NCBI GenBank assembly: GCA_016211105.1
Contig: JACQSX010000031.1
Span: 1-64,000 of the forward strand
DNA length: 64,000 nucleotides
Source: Acidobacteriota bacterium
Lineage (GTDB): Bacteria; Acidobacteriota; UBA6911; JACQSX01
Reading direction: 5' to 3'
In this document: one piece after another, positions 17,273 through 27,335 of the stretch
Position numbering within the stretch: position 1 is the stretch's first letter
Layout of the letters: each line of letters starts with the position of its first letter
Made by a program: the position numbers and the translations under genes
The notes under the pieces: generated by a model
Seen by the model: only the letters and a program-made list of their open reading frames with translations
The model's database searches: none
Told to the model about the DNA's origin: nothing

Positions 17273-18718
17273 ATGACTACAGATTTGCGTTCCTGGCTTG
17301 AAAGTGTGCGCTCGTTGGGTTTGCTGCGTGAGCTCCGAGATGCCGACTGGGATGTGGAGATCGGCGCGATAACGGACATAAATGCCAAGAAGAACAAGTA
17401 CACTCTCTTGTTCGACCAAATCAAGGGATACCCTGACGGGTTTCGACTCGTTACCGGCGCCCTGCTGGACTCTAAGAGGGTCGCCCTGACGTTGGATTTG
17501 ACTCCTACGCTCAACGATCTGGAACTGGTGAGGACCATCAAGGATCGGGCAAAGTCCGCTGCGGGAAACATGGATGGATACTCGGCGAAATATGTTGACC
17601 ATGCTCCCGTGTTCGAGAACAGGGCGGAGGGAAACAAGATAAATATGTTGAAGTTTCCCGCTCCGAAGTGGTTTGAGTACGACGGAGGGCGGTATCTCGG
17701 CACGGCGGATGCGATCATCACGCGTGATCCGGAAACCGGTTGGATCAACGTCGGAGCGTATCGCATGATGCTGCAGGACGAGACGACCATGTCCATACTC
17801 ATCGAAGCTCCCCGCCACGCTAGGCTAATGATCAGGAAATATTGGGATGCAGGACAACCTTGTCCTGTGGCGATATCTTTTGGCCATCACCCGTTAATCC
17901 ACATGTTTGCCGGAATGGAGGTTCCACCGGGAGTTTCGGAGTTTACGTACGCAGGCGCTGTGAGGAAGCGCTCTTATGAAGTGGTCAAGGGCCCAATGAC
18001 AGGCCTCCCAATTCCAGCCGATAGTGAACTTGCAATTGAGGGATACATCGTCAACGAGTTTAGGCAGGAGGGGCCGTTTGGTGAGTTCATCGGCTACTAT
18101 GGAGGTGGAACCACGCAGAGTGCAACAGTGAAAGTGGCGGCCGTCTATCACCGGGACAAGCCGATCATACTTGGCACCTGCTCGGGTCGTCCTCCCCACG
18201 ACTATACGTATTTCAGGTGTCCCATGAGAGCCGCCTTAATATGGGATATTCTCGAAACGGCGGGGATTCAGGGGGTGCAGGGCGTATGGTGCCATGAAGC
18301 GGGTTATTCCCGGGCGTTTACAGTTGTGTCGATTAAACAGTTGTTCGGAGGCCATGCGAGAATGGCGGGGCATGTCGCATGCCAGTGTAGACCTGGGGCT
18401 GTCTCCGGCAGGTACGTCGTAGTGGTGGATGACGATATTGATCCCTCGAATTTGGACGACGTGGTTTGGGCCATGTGTTCGCGGAGCGACCCGGCAACTG
18501 GAATCGACGTGATCGCAGAGAGCCTTGGGACACCTCTGGATCCCATTGTGGACCATGCTCCGGACAAAGATATATTGGAATATACCAGCAGCCGCGGGAT
18601 CATTTTCGCGACGAAGCCGTATCGAAAACTGATTCGGAATGAGTTCCCCAGAGTGGTGGAAGCCAGCAAGGAACTCAGGGAAAAGACGGTGCGTCGCTGG
18701 AAGGAACTGCAAGACTGA
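17273..18718 (+). CDS. UbiD-family decarboxylase (prFMN-type)
   Basis: 481 aa; EGPFGEFIGYYGGGTTQSATVKVAAVYHRDKPIILGTCSGRPPHDY and VVVDDDIDPSNLDDVVWAMCSRSDP, hallmark UbiD segments. Confidence 0.93.
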   Translation: MTTDLRSWLESVRSLGLLRELRDADWDVEIGAITDINAKKNKYTLLFDQIKGYPDGFRLVTGALLDSKRVALTLDLTPTLNDLELVRTIKDRAKSAAGNMDGYSAKYVDHAPVFENRAEGNKINMLKFPAPKWFEYDGGRYLGTADAIITRDPETGWINVGAYRMMLQDETTMSILIEAPRHARLMIRKYWDAGQPCPVAISFGHHPLIHMFAGMEVPPGVSEFTYAGAVRKRSYEVVKGPMTGLPIPADSELAIEGYIVNEFRQEGPFGEFIGYYGGGTTQSATVKVAAVYHRDKPIILGTCSGRPPHDYTYFRCPMRAALIWDILETAGIQGVQGVWCHEAGYSRAFTVVSIKQLFGGHARMAGHVACQCRPGAVSGRYVVVVDDDIDPSNLDDVVWAMCSRSDPATGIDVIAESLGTPLDPIVDHAPDKDILEYTSSRGIIFATKPYRKLIRNEFPRVVEASKELREKTVRRWKELQD

Positions 18719-18860
18719 CCTGCTTTTGGCTGGATGTCCTGTTTTCGGCGCATCCCAGCAAGAACTCGCGATTGGTGATGTTTGACATGCTCGCCTGTTC
18801 ATTCTAGACTCTCAGGTCCGTGGCCAGGATGACCTGGCACTTTCCAATGAAAGGGGGACT

Positions 18861-20567
18861 ATGTTACCTGGATATCGTGACCCCAGAACCTATATGCCTG
18901 AAGGGGAATATCCAAAGGATTGGCCGCCTATTGAGAAAATACACTCGCCGGATTGGCGGCAGTATCGCTCTCCCGCAGCTCCTGAATGGTTGAATGCAAC
19001 TGAGGTTCTGCTGGACCGACACGTGCAAAACGGCGATACGGCCAAGAAGACGGCAATCATAGCTGACGACATATCTTATAGCTACGAGCAACTATTGCGG
19101 ATGATTTGCAAGGTTGCTAACGCATTAACACATGAACTTGGACTCGACTACGATCACCGCATCGCTATCTTTGCTCCCGACCGCATAGAGGCGATGGTTA
19201 CATGGCTGGGCGCTCACAGGGCAGGTGTTGTCCCCTGTTGGCTGTCGCACTTATATAAGACGGACGACATACGTTACTTTATCGAAGATTTGGCATGCAA
19301 GGCGGTGTTTGTAGACGCTTCTCGCTGGGACAATCTGAGGGCGATCCGGGACAAGCTCCCTCCCACATTGAAGCACATTGTGGTGTACGGAGAAAATGGA
19401 AAAGACTTGGGAGTGGAAGGCTACGATCAATTGGTACATCCGATGCAGGATCAGTTCTTACCAGTGAAGAAACATGTTGATGACTTCTCCTACCTTTTCT
19501 ATAGCGGTGGTACAACGGGTCGGGCGAAGTGCATCGTCCATTTGGTGAGAGACTTCACTTGGATTCCGCACGCCTTCGTACACTTCATGGAATGGAAGTC
19601 TAGTGATATGCATTACGACACTTCACCGAAGTTTCACGACCATGGCATATGGCCGGGGGCTCTAATACCGTTATGGAATGGAGCTACGACTATATTTGTC
19701 AGCGACCGACTGACTGCCGACGTTGTCGTTAATACGATTGAAAAGCATCAGCCGAATATCTTGACAACCGTTCCCACAGTCCTGAAGTGGCTTATCAACT
19801 ATCCGTCGGAGCAGGGAAAGAAGCCGGATCTCAGTAGTCTTAAAATGGTGCACTCGGCTGCGGAAAAAATACCGATGGTGATGTATGAAAGATTTCAGGA
19901 ATTTTACGGTATTGAGATATTCGACTCCGTCGGCTCATCAGAAATAACTTATGAGTGGTTCGCCAATCGACCCAAAGAACACAAGATGGGAAGCGGCGGA
20001 AAACCCATTTTTGGGTATGAAGCCCTCCTCGTGGATCCAGAGACGTTTGAGATTATACGGGAAGCGAATAGGCACGGCGAGATGTGGGTTAGATCGGATA
20101 GCGTCCTCTTTTTCTACTGGCGTAAATATCATAAAACGAAGGACTCGCTGGTAGGTCCGTGGATGCGCACCGGAGATGTCATGTACTTTGACGAGGACGG
20201 GTTCATCTGGCATGTGGGCCGGCTCGATGACGTCTTTAAGGTATCTGGAATGTGGGTTTCGCCGCTTCAGGTTGAGAGTTCTCTGCTAAAAAGCCCCGCA
20301 GTAAGAGATGTGGCTGTCATTCCGAAAAAGGACGAATCGGATGGCTTGACGTACACAAAGGCATTCGTTGTATTGAGTCCCGGCTGTACATTGAGCAATG
20401 CATTGATTCGAGAGTTACAGGAAATGGTGGGCAAAGAGATCGGCAGTTACAAGGCGCCCAAATGGATCGAGGCGATTGATGAAATACCTCGGACCACATT
20501 CCAGAAGATCAGCCGGGTCACCCTTCGGCAGAGGGAAGAGACGAAAGAGGCTGCGCCCACATCGTGA
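18861..20567 (+). CDS. AMP-dependent acyl-CoA synthetase / aromatic acid-CoA ligase-like
   Basis: 568 aa; LFYSGGTTGRAKCIVH, DSVGSSEITYEWF, WMRTGDVMYFDEDGFIWHVGRLDDVFKVSGMWVSPLQVE, FQKISRVTLR. Confidence 0.92.
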   Translation: MLPGYRDPRTYMPEGEYPKDWPPIEKIHSPDWRQYRSPAAPEWLNATEVLLDRHVQNGDTAKKTAIIADDISYSYEQLLRMICKVANALTHELGLDYDHRIAIFAPDRIEAMVTWLGAHRAGVVPCWLSHLYKTDDIRYFIEDLACKAVFVDASRWDNLRAIRDKLPPTLKHIVVYGENGKDLGVEGYDQLVHPMQDQFLPVKKHVDDFSYLFYSGGTTGRAKCIVHLVRDFTWIPHAFVHFMEWKSSDMHYDTSPKFHDHGIWPGALIPLWNGATTIFVSDRLTADVVVNTIEKHQPNILTTVPTVLKWLINYPSEQGKKPDLSSLKMVHSAAEKIPMVMYERFQEFYGIEIFDSVGSSEITYEWFANRPKEHKMGSGGKPIFGYEALLVDPETFEIIREANRHGEMWVRSDSVLFFYWRKYHKTKDSLVGPWMRTGDVMYFDEDGFIWHVGRLDDVFKVSGMWVSPLQVESSLLKSPAVRDVAVIPKKDESDGLTYTKAFVVLSPGCTLSNALIRELQEMVGKEIGSYKAPKWIEAIDEIPRTTFQKISRVTLRQREETKEAAPTS

Positions 20568-20630
20568 GCCGCGAAGGATGAACACAACCCGATTGCGGTT
20601 TGCGTGATCGGCGCATAGGAGGCGTGGCGG

Positions 20631-22022
20631 TCACTTTTTATAGTATTCGTAAAGCTTACTCATCGCTTGCGCCGCCCTTTCAGGTGTGAAATACAAGGGC
20701 ACGCCGTGCTGATTTAAGATCTCCCTTGCCTTAAATATCTCCGCATCGCCCATCATGCAGGCCAACAGAGGCTTGCCCAACTGCTGCGCTAATCGTTTCG
20801 CCTCAATCCACGGATCCGTATAGACGGTGACAGGAGTGAAGATGGATCTGATGGCGCAGCAAATGATTCCATCGATTGCATCATCTCTCAGGAGGATGTT
20901 TACCACCTCCCGGTACATCTCTAACGTGACGCTGCCGGTCAGGTCCACAGGGTTTGCCGATGCGCCAAAACGGGGGATCACGTTTCGTAATTTTTGCTGT
21001 GTTTCCGCCGATAACATTGGAATGTGCAAGCGGGACTTTTCACAATGGTCTGCGCAAATGCACGCAGGCCCTCCCGCATTGGTACATATGGCGATCCTGC
21101 CGCCCCGCAGGGGAGGCTGAGATATCAGGGCGGCAAGCGCGTCGACCAGATCTGTGGTCCCTTCAGCCTGTAGGACACCCGCTTTATGGAACACTTCCCT
21201 CAGCGTGGGGTCCCTGCCAGGTTCCGAGCCTGTAGTCATCCTGATGGTTCTGATGCCTGCTTCTGTGTATCCACCCTTGACGGCGACGATTGGTTTAACC
21301 CTACGCAATTGTCTTGCTACTTCAATAAATTTCTCCTCGTCGTCCAGCGCCTCTATATAAAGGGCGATTGCCTTGGTATCTTCGTCCCCGGCCAGGTATG
21401 TCAAAGCGTCAACCTCATTAACATCGGCTTTGTTTCCCAAAGAGATGAATTTGCTGAAGCCGAACCCCTGTCTTATGGATTGAAAGACAATCGCACTGGA
21501 GAAGCTGCCGCTTTGGCTGACCACGCTCGCTGGTCCTCCCAACGGTTGGAATTGGTTAAAGCTTAGATTCAGTTTAATGGAGGCATTGTAGAGTCCGTTG
21601 ATGTTTGGACCGAAGATCCTGATCCCGTTTGCTCGCGCGGTTTCCACTACCTTCTTCTGAAGTTCTGCGCCTTCAGGGCCAGACTCTGCGAAGCCCCCCG
21701 CGTACACGATCGCTCCCTTAACACCCTTCGTCCCGCAATCCTGCAACACCGCTGGAATCGCCTGATTTGGGATGACGATCGCCACCAGATCGATCGTGCC
21801 TGGTAGGTCCTTCACCGATGGGTATGCTTTGAGACCGAATATCTCAGTTGCGCCTGGATTGACAGGGTATACCTTGCCCTTGTAACCCTGATCCAAGCAA
21901 TTCTTCAATATCTGATAACCAATCTTCCCAGGAGTTTCTGAGGCTCCCACGACAGCTACAGACGTGGGATTAAGGACCTGTTCCAAGGGGAGAAGAGCTC
22001 TTGACATGTTCTTCACCTTCAC
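20631..22022 (-). CDS. CoA-binding / NDP-forming acyl-CoA synthetase alpha-like protein, no ATP-grasp domain
   Basis: 463 aa; VLNPTSVAVVGASETPGKIGYQILKN, GPNINGLYN, VVSQSGSFSSAIV; the segment aligned to SHTG reads MTTG. Confidence 0.9.
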   Translation of the reverse strand: MKVKNMSRALLPLEQVLNPTSVAVVGASETPGKIGYQILKNCLDQGYKGKVYPVNPGATEIFGLKAYPSVKDLPGTIDLVAIVIPNQAIPAVLQDCGTKGVKGAIVYAGGFAESGPEGAELQKKVVETARANGIRIFGPNINGLYNASIKLNLSFNQFQPLGGPASVVSQSGSFSSAIVFQSIRQGFGFSKFISLGNKADVNEVDALTYLAGDEDTKAIALYIEALDDEEKFIEVARQLRRVKPIVAVKGGYTEAGIRTIRMTTGSEPGRDPTLREVFHKAGVLQAEGTTDLVDALAALISQPPLRGGRIAICTNAGGPACICADHCEKSRLHIPMLSAETQQKLRNVIPRFGASANPVDLTGSVTLEMYREVVNILLRDDAIDGIICCAIRSIFTPVTVYTDPWIEAKRLAQQLGKPLLACMMGDAEIFKAREILNQHGVPLYFTPERAAQAMSKLYEYYKK

Positions 22023-22025
22023 GCG

Positions 22026-23555
22026 CTAGAGTTTAAGGCCATACTGAGACCATTCGTCCCTTACACGCTTCAGCGTCTCCGGGTCGGGTCGGTTCATCTT
22101 GGGTGTGCCTTTGGTTCTGCCGTATTCCGTGTCAAACTTCCTGGTAGCATCGATTCCTATCTTGGAGATCATCCCGAAGGCTTCTCCAGGCCTCTTTACA
22201 GGCAACAACGATCGAACCGATGGGTTCAGCGCGTTTACGCCCATGGGCGGTAAGATCACGATATCCAACTCGGGATCCACCCGTGTGGCAATCGCGAAGA
22301 GAACGTCATTGATGTCATATATGTTCACGTCTTCGTCCACTACGATGACTCCATTTAGAGTGGCCATCCCGAATCCTGATCCCAGGGCGGAATAGATGGC
22401 CTGCTTCCCCCATCCCGGAACCCGCTTCGTTATCGATATCACTGCGTAATAGTTCCTCATTTCTAAGGGGAGGGCCAAATCTCTGAATCCTACAACGCTC
22501 CGCTGCATTTCGTTGTACCAGCGGACATAGGGAATCGAGTAAAGAATCTGCGTTTCGCTGTATATATGGGCCGAAACACAGGACTGAAACAGAGGATTCT
22601 TCCTGTGGGTAATGCACTGGACCTTAAAGATTGGATGCTTCATCGACCCGGCTGCCGTATAGCCCATCCATTCACTAAAGGGGCCTTCCTCCTCCAGTTC
22701 AGAAGTGCTGAGCTTGCCTTCAAGCACAATCTCTGCGGAAGCGGGTACCTGCAGATCCGACAATTCGCACTTAACGAGCTCAATAGGAGATCCTTTCAAC
22801 GCCCCCGCCATCCTGAACTCCGCGTCTCTGCCGACCACAGGCATCTTAATGCCGCTTGTAATGTACAGAGTCTGGTCGAACCCAATTGCCACTGCGCAAT
22901 CGATCGCCTGCTCCCCACGCATTCTTGCTCTGGAGACATAGATGCCAATGTCCTGGAGGACATTACAGACCACTCCCGTCGTCTTGCCGTCGTATTGGTG
23001 GAGCCTGTAGCATCCGAAATTGAAACCCCACTGGGGATCCCGGGTACAGACGGCTCCCATCAAGATAAAAGGACCTCCATCGTCGGGATGCCATTTCAGG
23101 ATAGGAATCTTGTTCAGGTTGACATCGTCACCTTTCACAACGACTTCCTTGCAGGGCGCGTTGCGCGCATCCACCAGCACCGGAGGTATCCACTGGTCCA
23201 TTTTCTCCATTTTGCCAGCCAGATAATGAATCACGTCCTTTCTTTCCGCCGTCCTCCAATTTTCCATATGTGCTGCCAGGGCTATTCTCTTGTAGTTACC
23301 GAGGACGTTCTTCACTACCGGCATCTCGTATCCTCGAACCTTCTCGAAAATGACCACCGGGGCATCCAGGCCGACCTTCTCATGCAGCTCCCACATCATC
23401 GTTGCTATCTCATAGGCCGCGTCTACTTCACGAGTAACTCTCTTGAGCATGCCCTCCCTCTCGCAAACCTCCAAAAAAATCCTGAGGTCTCGATTGTCCA
23501 ACTCGGCCCTGGCCGGGGGGCGTCCCTGTTTTTCATTTGTAATCACTTGCGCCAT
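22026..23555 (-). CDS. UbiD-family decarboxylase (second copy)
   Basis: 509 aa; EEEGPFSEWMGYTAAGSMKHPIFKVQCITHRKNPLFQSCVS, VVDEDVNIYDINDVLFAIATRVDPELD. Confidence 0.93.
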   Translation of the reverse strand: MAQVITNEKQGRPPARAELDNRDLRIFLEVCEREGMLKRVTREVDAAYEIATMMWELHEKVGLDAPVVIFEKVRGYEMPVVKNVLGNYKRIALAAHMENWRTAERKDVIHYLAGKMEKMDQWIPPVLVDARNAPCKEVVVKGDDVNLNKIPILKWHPDDGGPFILMGAVCTRDPQWGFNFGCYRLHQYDGKTTGVVCNVLQDIGIYVSRARMRGEQAIDCAVAIGFDQTLYITSGIKMPVVGRDAEFRMAGALKGSPIELVKCELSDLQVPASAEIVLEGKLSTSELEEEGPFSEWMGYTAAGSMKHPIFKVQCITHRKNPLFQSCVSAHIYSETQILYSIPYVRWYNEMQRSVVGFRDLALPLEMRNYYAVISITKRVPGWGKQAIYSALGSGFGMATLNGVIVVDEDVNIYDINDVLFAIATRVDPELDIVILPPMGVNALNPSVRSLLPVKRPGEAFGMISKIGIDATRKFDTEYGRTKGTPKMNRPDPETLKRVRDEWSQYGLKL

Positions 23556-24009
23556 CTGTGTCGCTCCTCTCTTGGTAAATAAATCGTACGCATAATGGTA
23601 GGTTTGGTATTTGTAAAGGCGGTGATCTCTTGGCCAGGCTTAGTTGTTGAAAGCAGGATCCTCTCCAGGTCACCTTCTAAATTGGTTCGTGCTCGCTCGT
23701 TCGATCATGCTGCCCGCGAGCGCTGCAGATTATCGTACGACTGAATAAATCGCAAGAAAAAAGTGCGCGCGGCCGGGAAGGCTTAAGATATGTCTGGACC
23801 TTTCCCGCATTGTCTTGGCCCGCGGTTGCTTCTTCCTGCACTTTCCCTGCAATTGGCCTGAGTATGACCGAAAACGCGAAATTTGCCCGCCGCGTTTGGC
23901 ACAAGTCAATTTTCACCGAGGCGCCGAAAGCTCCACTTTTTGATTCCCATCAGAGGGAGCCTTGTGGTAGAGTCGGTCCGTTTTTTGTCCATAAAACCAT
24001 ACAGGAGGA

Positions 24010-27000
24010 ATGATGATGTCAAGAAGTTACGTGCGACATTATGCGATTTATGTAGCTATTTTGTGCGGCCTGACGTTTTCCAGCCGAACCATTTTGGGAC
24101 AGGTCACGACGGCTACCATTCTAGGAACCGTTAAGGATGACAGCGGGGCAGTACTTCCGGGTGTCTCGGTAGCGGTAAAACATGTCGACACGGGAGCGGT
24201 GCGGACCGTTGTGACCGATGACGAAGGGAGATACCACGCTCCCAACCTGGCCTTAGGGAATTATGAGGTAGAGGCTGAGTTGGCCGGCTTCCAGACTGCG
24301 GTCAGAAGTGGCATCAAACTTTCGCTGGGCCAGGAAGGCATTGTAGATTTCACCATGAAAGTGGGGCAAATCAGCGAAAAAGTTGTGGTGAGCGGGGAGG
24401 CGCCTCTGGTGCAGACCACCAGTTCGACACTCACCGCTCTGGTAGATGACAAGAAAATCCGTGATTTGCCCTTGAATGGCCGGGATTTCAGCCAACTAGC
24501 GACGCTGCAAGCCGGTGTCTATGCTCCTCCGTCCATGGGACAAGCCGTCAGCTCCATTTTCGGCGCTGGACCCCGGATTTCGATTTCAGGCGCTCGCCCC
24601 AACCAAAATAACTTTCTCTTGGACGGTTCCGATGTACAGGATGCGACGGGGCGGACTCCGGCCGGAGTGTCCGGAACCACCCTGGGAGTGGAGACGGTTC
24701 GAGAATTTACGGTGCTGACCAGTATCTACAGCGCTGAATATGGAAAGGTCGCGGGAGGGGTGATCAATGCCGTGACCAAGTCGGGAACCAACGAATTTCA
24801 TGGGACGGTGTTTGAATTTCACCGCAACGATAACTTCGACGCGCGGAACTTTTTCGACGCGACCAAGCCTGAGTTTAAGAGAAATCAGTTTGGATTTACT
24901 GCCGGTGGTCCCATCCGAAAGGACCACACTTTTTTCTTTGGAAGTTATGAGGGTCTTCGCGACCGCCTTGGCTTGACGCAACGGAATATTGTTCTAACCC
25001 CTGAGGCCCGTCAGGGGATCTTTCCTAACAGAACGGTCCCTGTCAACCCTCGGGTTAAACCCTACCTCGATCTTTTTCCGCTCCCCACACCAGGTGGAAG
25101 AAATTTCGGAGACGGTCGCGCCGAGTCTATTCGCTCCTCGGGCCAGCCGACCAATGAAGATTACTTTTTGGTCAAGATTGACCATACACTTTCCAGCTCT
25201 GATTCCATTTTCGTGCGTTATAATCGTGACAACTCCTCGATCAATTCGCCGCAATCGTTCGCAGGCTTTGACAATTTAGGGAAAACTCGAAGACAATTCA
25301 TGGCGATTGAGGAGAAGAAAGTAATTTCTGCCTCTCTGCTCAATGAATTTCGCTTTTCTTTCAATCGCAATATCTACGGGGTGGCTACCGAGCAAACCAT
25401 CACCTTAGATCCGTCGCTGAGTTTTGTGCCGGGCCGACCGATGGGAGAAATGAGTATAGGCGGACTTTCCGGATATGGGTATAATGCCAGGCAGGACCGG
25501 TTCTTGACGCAGAACATGTTCGAATACATCGACAACGTCTCCTACAACCGGGGGAATCACTCGATGCGATTCGGAGTTCAAGTAAAGAGAATCCAGTTCA
25601 ACACGGTCTCCGCTTTTGCGCAGAACGCGAGATGGGTGTTCAACACTGTGGATAGCTTCCTCAGGGGACAGCCTTTCCAGTTAGACATTATGATTCCGGG
25701 TTCGGATACGGTTCGGGGATGGCGCCAAACCTATCTTGGGGCGTATATTCAAGATGATGTAAAGATCACTCCAACGTTCACGCTTAACCTGGGCCTGCGC
25801 TATGAACTCAGCACCGAACCGACGGAGGTCAACGGAAAGGTAGCCAACTTAATCCATCCGCTCACCGACAAGGAAGTTTCGGTACCGAAAACTCTCTACG
25901 AAAATCCGTGTCTGAAGTGTCTCTCACCCCGCCTGGGATTTGCGTGGGACGTTTTTGGCAATGGCAAGACGGCGTTAAGGGGAGGCTTCGGGATTTTCAA
26001 CAATGTGCTGCTGCCTACCGACTGGATTTTCTCGGCCACTAATTTGCCGCCCTTTTTCAAAAGACCGCTGTTATTCAACCCACCCTTTCCCAGCGTCCTC
26101 GAGGCCCTGGCCAGTGTGGCAATTCCACCGTTTGGACTTGATTTCATCGATGTTTCGCCCTCCCAACCTTATCTGTTGAAGTACAACTTGAATATTCAGC
26201 GTGAGATCGTCCCAGACTTGGTGGTTACCATAGGATACACGGGCTCAAGAACCGTGCACGCGGGAAGACAGCAGAACCTCAACATCAATCAATTTCAAGT
26301 GCTGCCCGATGGAAGGAAGTTTTTCCCGGCGGGAGCGCAGCGTTTCAACCCCGTCTTTTCTGCCTATGCCTATAAGGTCTTTGACTCGCAGGGGACCTAT
26401 AGTGCGCTGCAAATATCAGCCAATAAGCGTTTCAGCCATGGCCTTCAATTTCAGGTCTCTTACACATTTTCGAAGAGTATGGACGAGGTATCGGGACATT
26501 CCGGTTCCGGGGAATCCACCGGCACGACGATTGGTTCGATGGATCCGCACGACCGGAAGGCGGACTACGGGCTTTCCGGCTTCGACGTGAGGAATGCTGC
26601 CGTCTTTAATTTCAGCTATGACTTGCCGATGAAGGTTACGGGTGGATTCAACAGGCTGGTTGGGGGTTGGCAGATCAACGGCATTCTCACTCTGGCCGAT
26701 GGAAATGCAGTCAATCTTGTTAATAGTATCGATCGAGCTCGCGCCGGTAACTCTACCGTAACTCAAGGACTGCATGACAGGCCCAACTTAAAGTCCGGTG
26801 GTAACAACAACCCATTCCGGGATCGGAATCCAGACAACTATTGGGATGGGAGTCAGTTTGAGCTTCAGGAGGCGGGTTTCTTTGGCAACCTGGGGCGCGA
26901 TACGGGGATTATCCCGGGGATCGTAACCGTTGATTTTTCCGTGATAAAGAACATTTCTATCGACGAGCAGCGCACGATCCAGTTCCGCTCTGAGTTCTTC

Positions 27001-27147
27001 AACCTTCTCAACCGCGCCAACTTCGGTCTGCCGAGTAGAAACGTTTTTGAAAATACTTCCGGGATTCCCAGTACCACGTTTGGCAGAATCTCCTCGACCA
27101 ATACGACGGCCCGGCAGGTTCAATTGGCACTGAAGTTCCTTTTCTGA
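24010..27147 (+). CDS. TonB-dependent receptor with N-terminal carboxypeptidase-regulatory-like domain (Oar-like)
   Basis: 1045 aa; signal peptide, TATILGTVKDDSGAVLPGVSVAVKHVDTGAVRTVVTDDEGRYHAPNL, plug LPLNGRDFSQLATLQAGV, barrel ending LALKFLF. Confidence 0.93.
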   Translation: MMMSRSYVRHYAIYVAILCGLTFSSRTILGQVTTATILGTVKDDSGAVLPGVSVAVKHVDTGAVRTVVTDDEGRYHAPNLALGNYEVEAELAGFQTAVRSGIKLSLGQEGIVDFTMKVGQISEKVVVSGEAPLVQTTSSTLTALVDDKKIRDLPLNGRDFSQLATLQAGVYAPPSMGQAVSSIFGAGPRISISGARPNQNNFLLDGSDVQDATGRTPAGVSGTTLGVETVREFTVLTSIYSAEYGKVAGGVINAVTKSGTNEFHGTVFEFHRNDNFDARNFFDATKPEFKRNQFGFTAGGPIRKDHTFFFGSYEGLRDRLGLTQRNIVLTPEARQGIFPNRTVPVNPRVKPYLDLFPLPTPGGRNFGDGRAESIRSSGQPTNEDYFLVKIDHTLSSSDSIFVRYNRDNSSINSPQSFAGFDNLGKTRRQFMAIEEKKVISASLLNEFRFSFNRNIYGVATEQTITLDPSLSFVPGRPMGEMSIGGLSGYGYNARQDRFLTQNMFEYIDNVSYNRGNHSMRFGVQVKRIQFNTVSAFAQNARWVFNTVDSFLRGQPFQLDIMIPGSDTVRGWRQTYLGAYIQDDVKITPTFTLNLGLRYELSTEPTEVNGKVANLIHPLTDKEVSVPKTLYENPCLKCLSPRLGFAWDVFGNGKTALRGGFGIFNNVLLPTDWIFSATNLPPFFKRPLLFNPPFPSVLEALASVAIPPFGLDFIDVSPSQPYLLKYNLNIQREIVPDLVVTIGYTGSRTVHAGRQQNLNINQFQVLPDGRKFFPAGAQRFNPVFSAYAYKVFDSQGTYSALQISANKRFSHGLQFQVSYTFSKSMDEVSGHSGSGESTGTTIGSMDPHDRKADYGLSGFDVRNAAVFNFSYDLPMKVTGGFNRLVGGWQINGILTLADGNAVNLVNSIDRARAGNSTVTQGLHDRPNLKSGGNNNPFRDRNPDNYWDGSQFELQEAGFFGNLGRDTGIIPGIVTVDFSVIKNISIDEQRTIQFRSEFFNLLNRANFGLPSRNVFENTSGIPSTTFGRISSTNTTARQVQLALKFLF

Positions 27148-27164
27148 CACTGCTGCTTTTAAAT

Positions 27165-27188
27165 CGGGCGCTCGTGTTGGGGCGCCCG
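27165..27188 (+). terminator. Candidate hairpin (terminator-like) after TonB receptor
   Basis: CGGGCGC-(TCGTGTTGGG)-GCGCCCG 7-bp stem 18 nt after the stop; no 3' U-tract. Confidence 0.35.
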
Positions 27189-27335
27189 GTAACCTCGGTG
27201 AAATCTCGAAAGTAGTCGGCTCGACCCCCTGCCGATTGATTTTTTTCGGATCCGGCCACCGAGTACACTCGGTCTTTTTTGAACTCTGCGTAACCCTCTC
27301 CTTTATTCTTCAAATGTGATCGGTCTCGTGGTATC

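Noticed and set aside
16736-17818. 360-aa minus-strand ORF
   Set aside because: Runs antisense through the ends of the acyl-CoA ligase and the UbiD gene; no domain-like sequence.
22566-23582. 338-aa plus-strand ORF
   Set aside because: Antisense shadow of the second UbiD gene.
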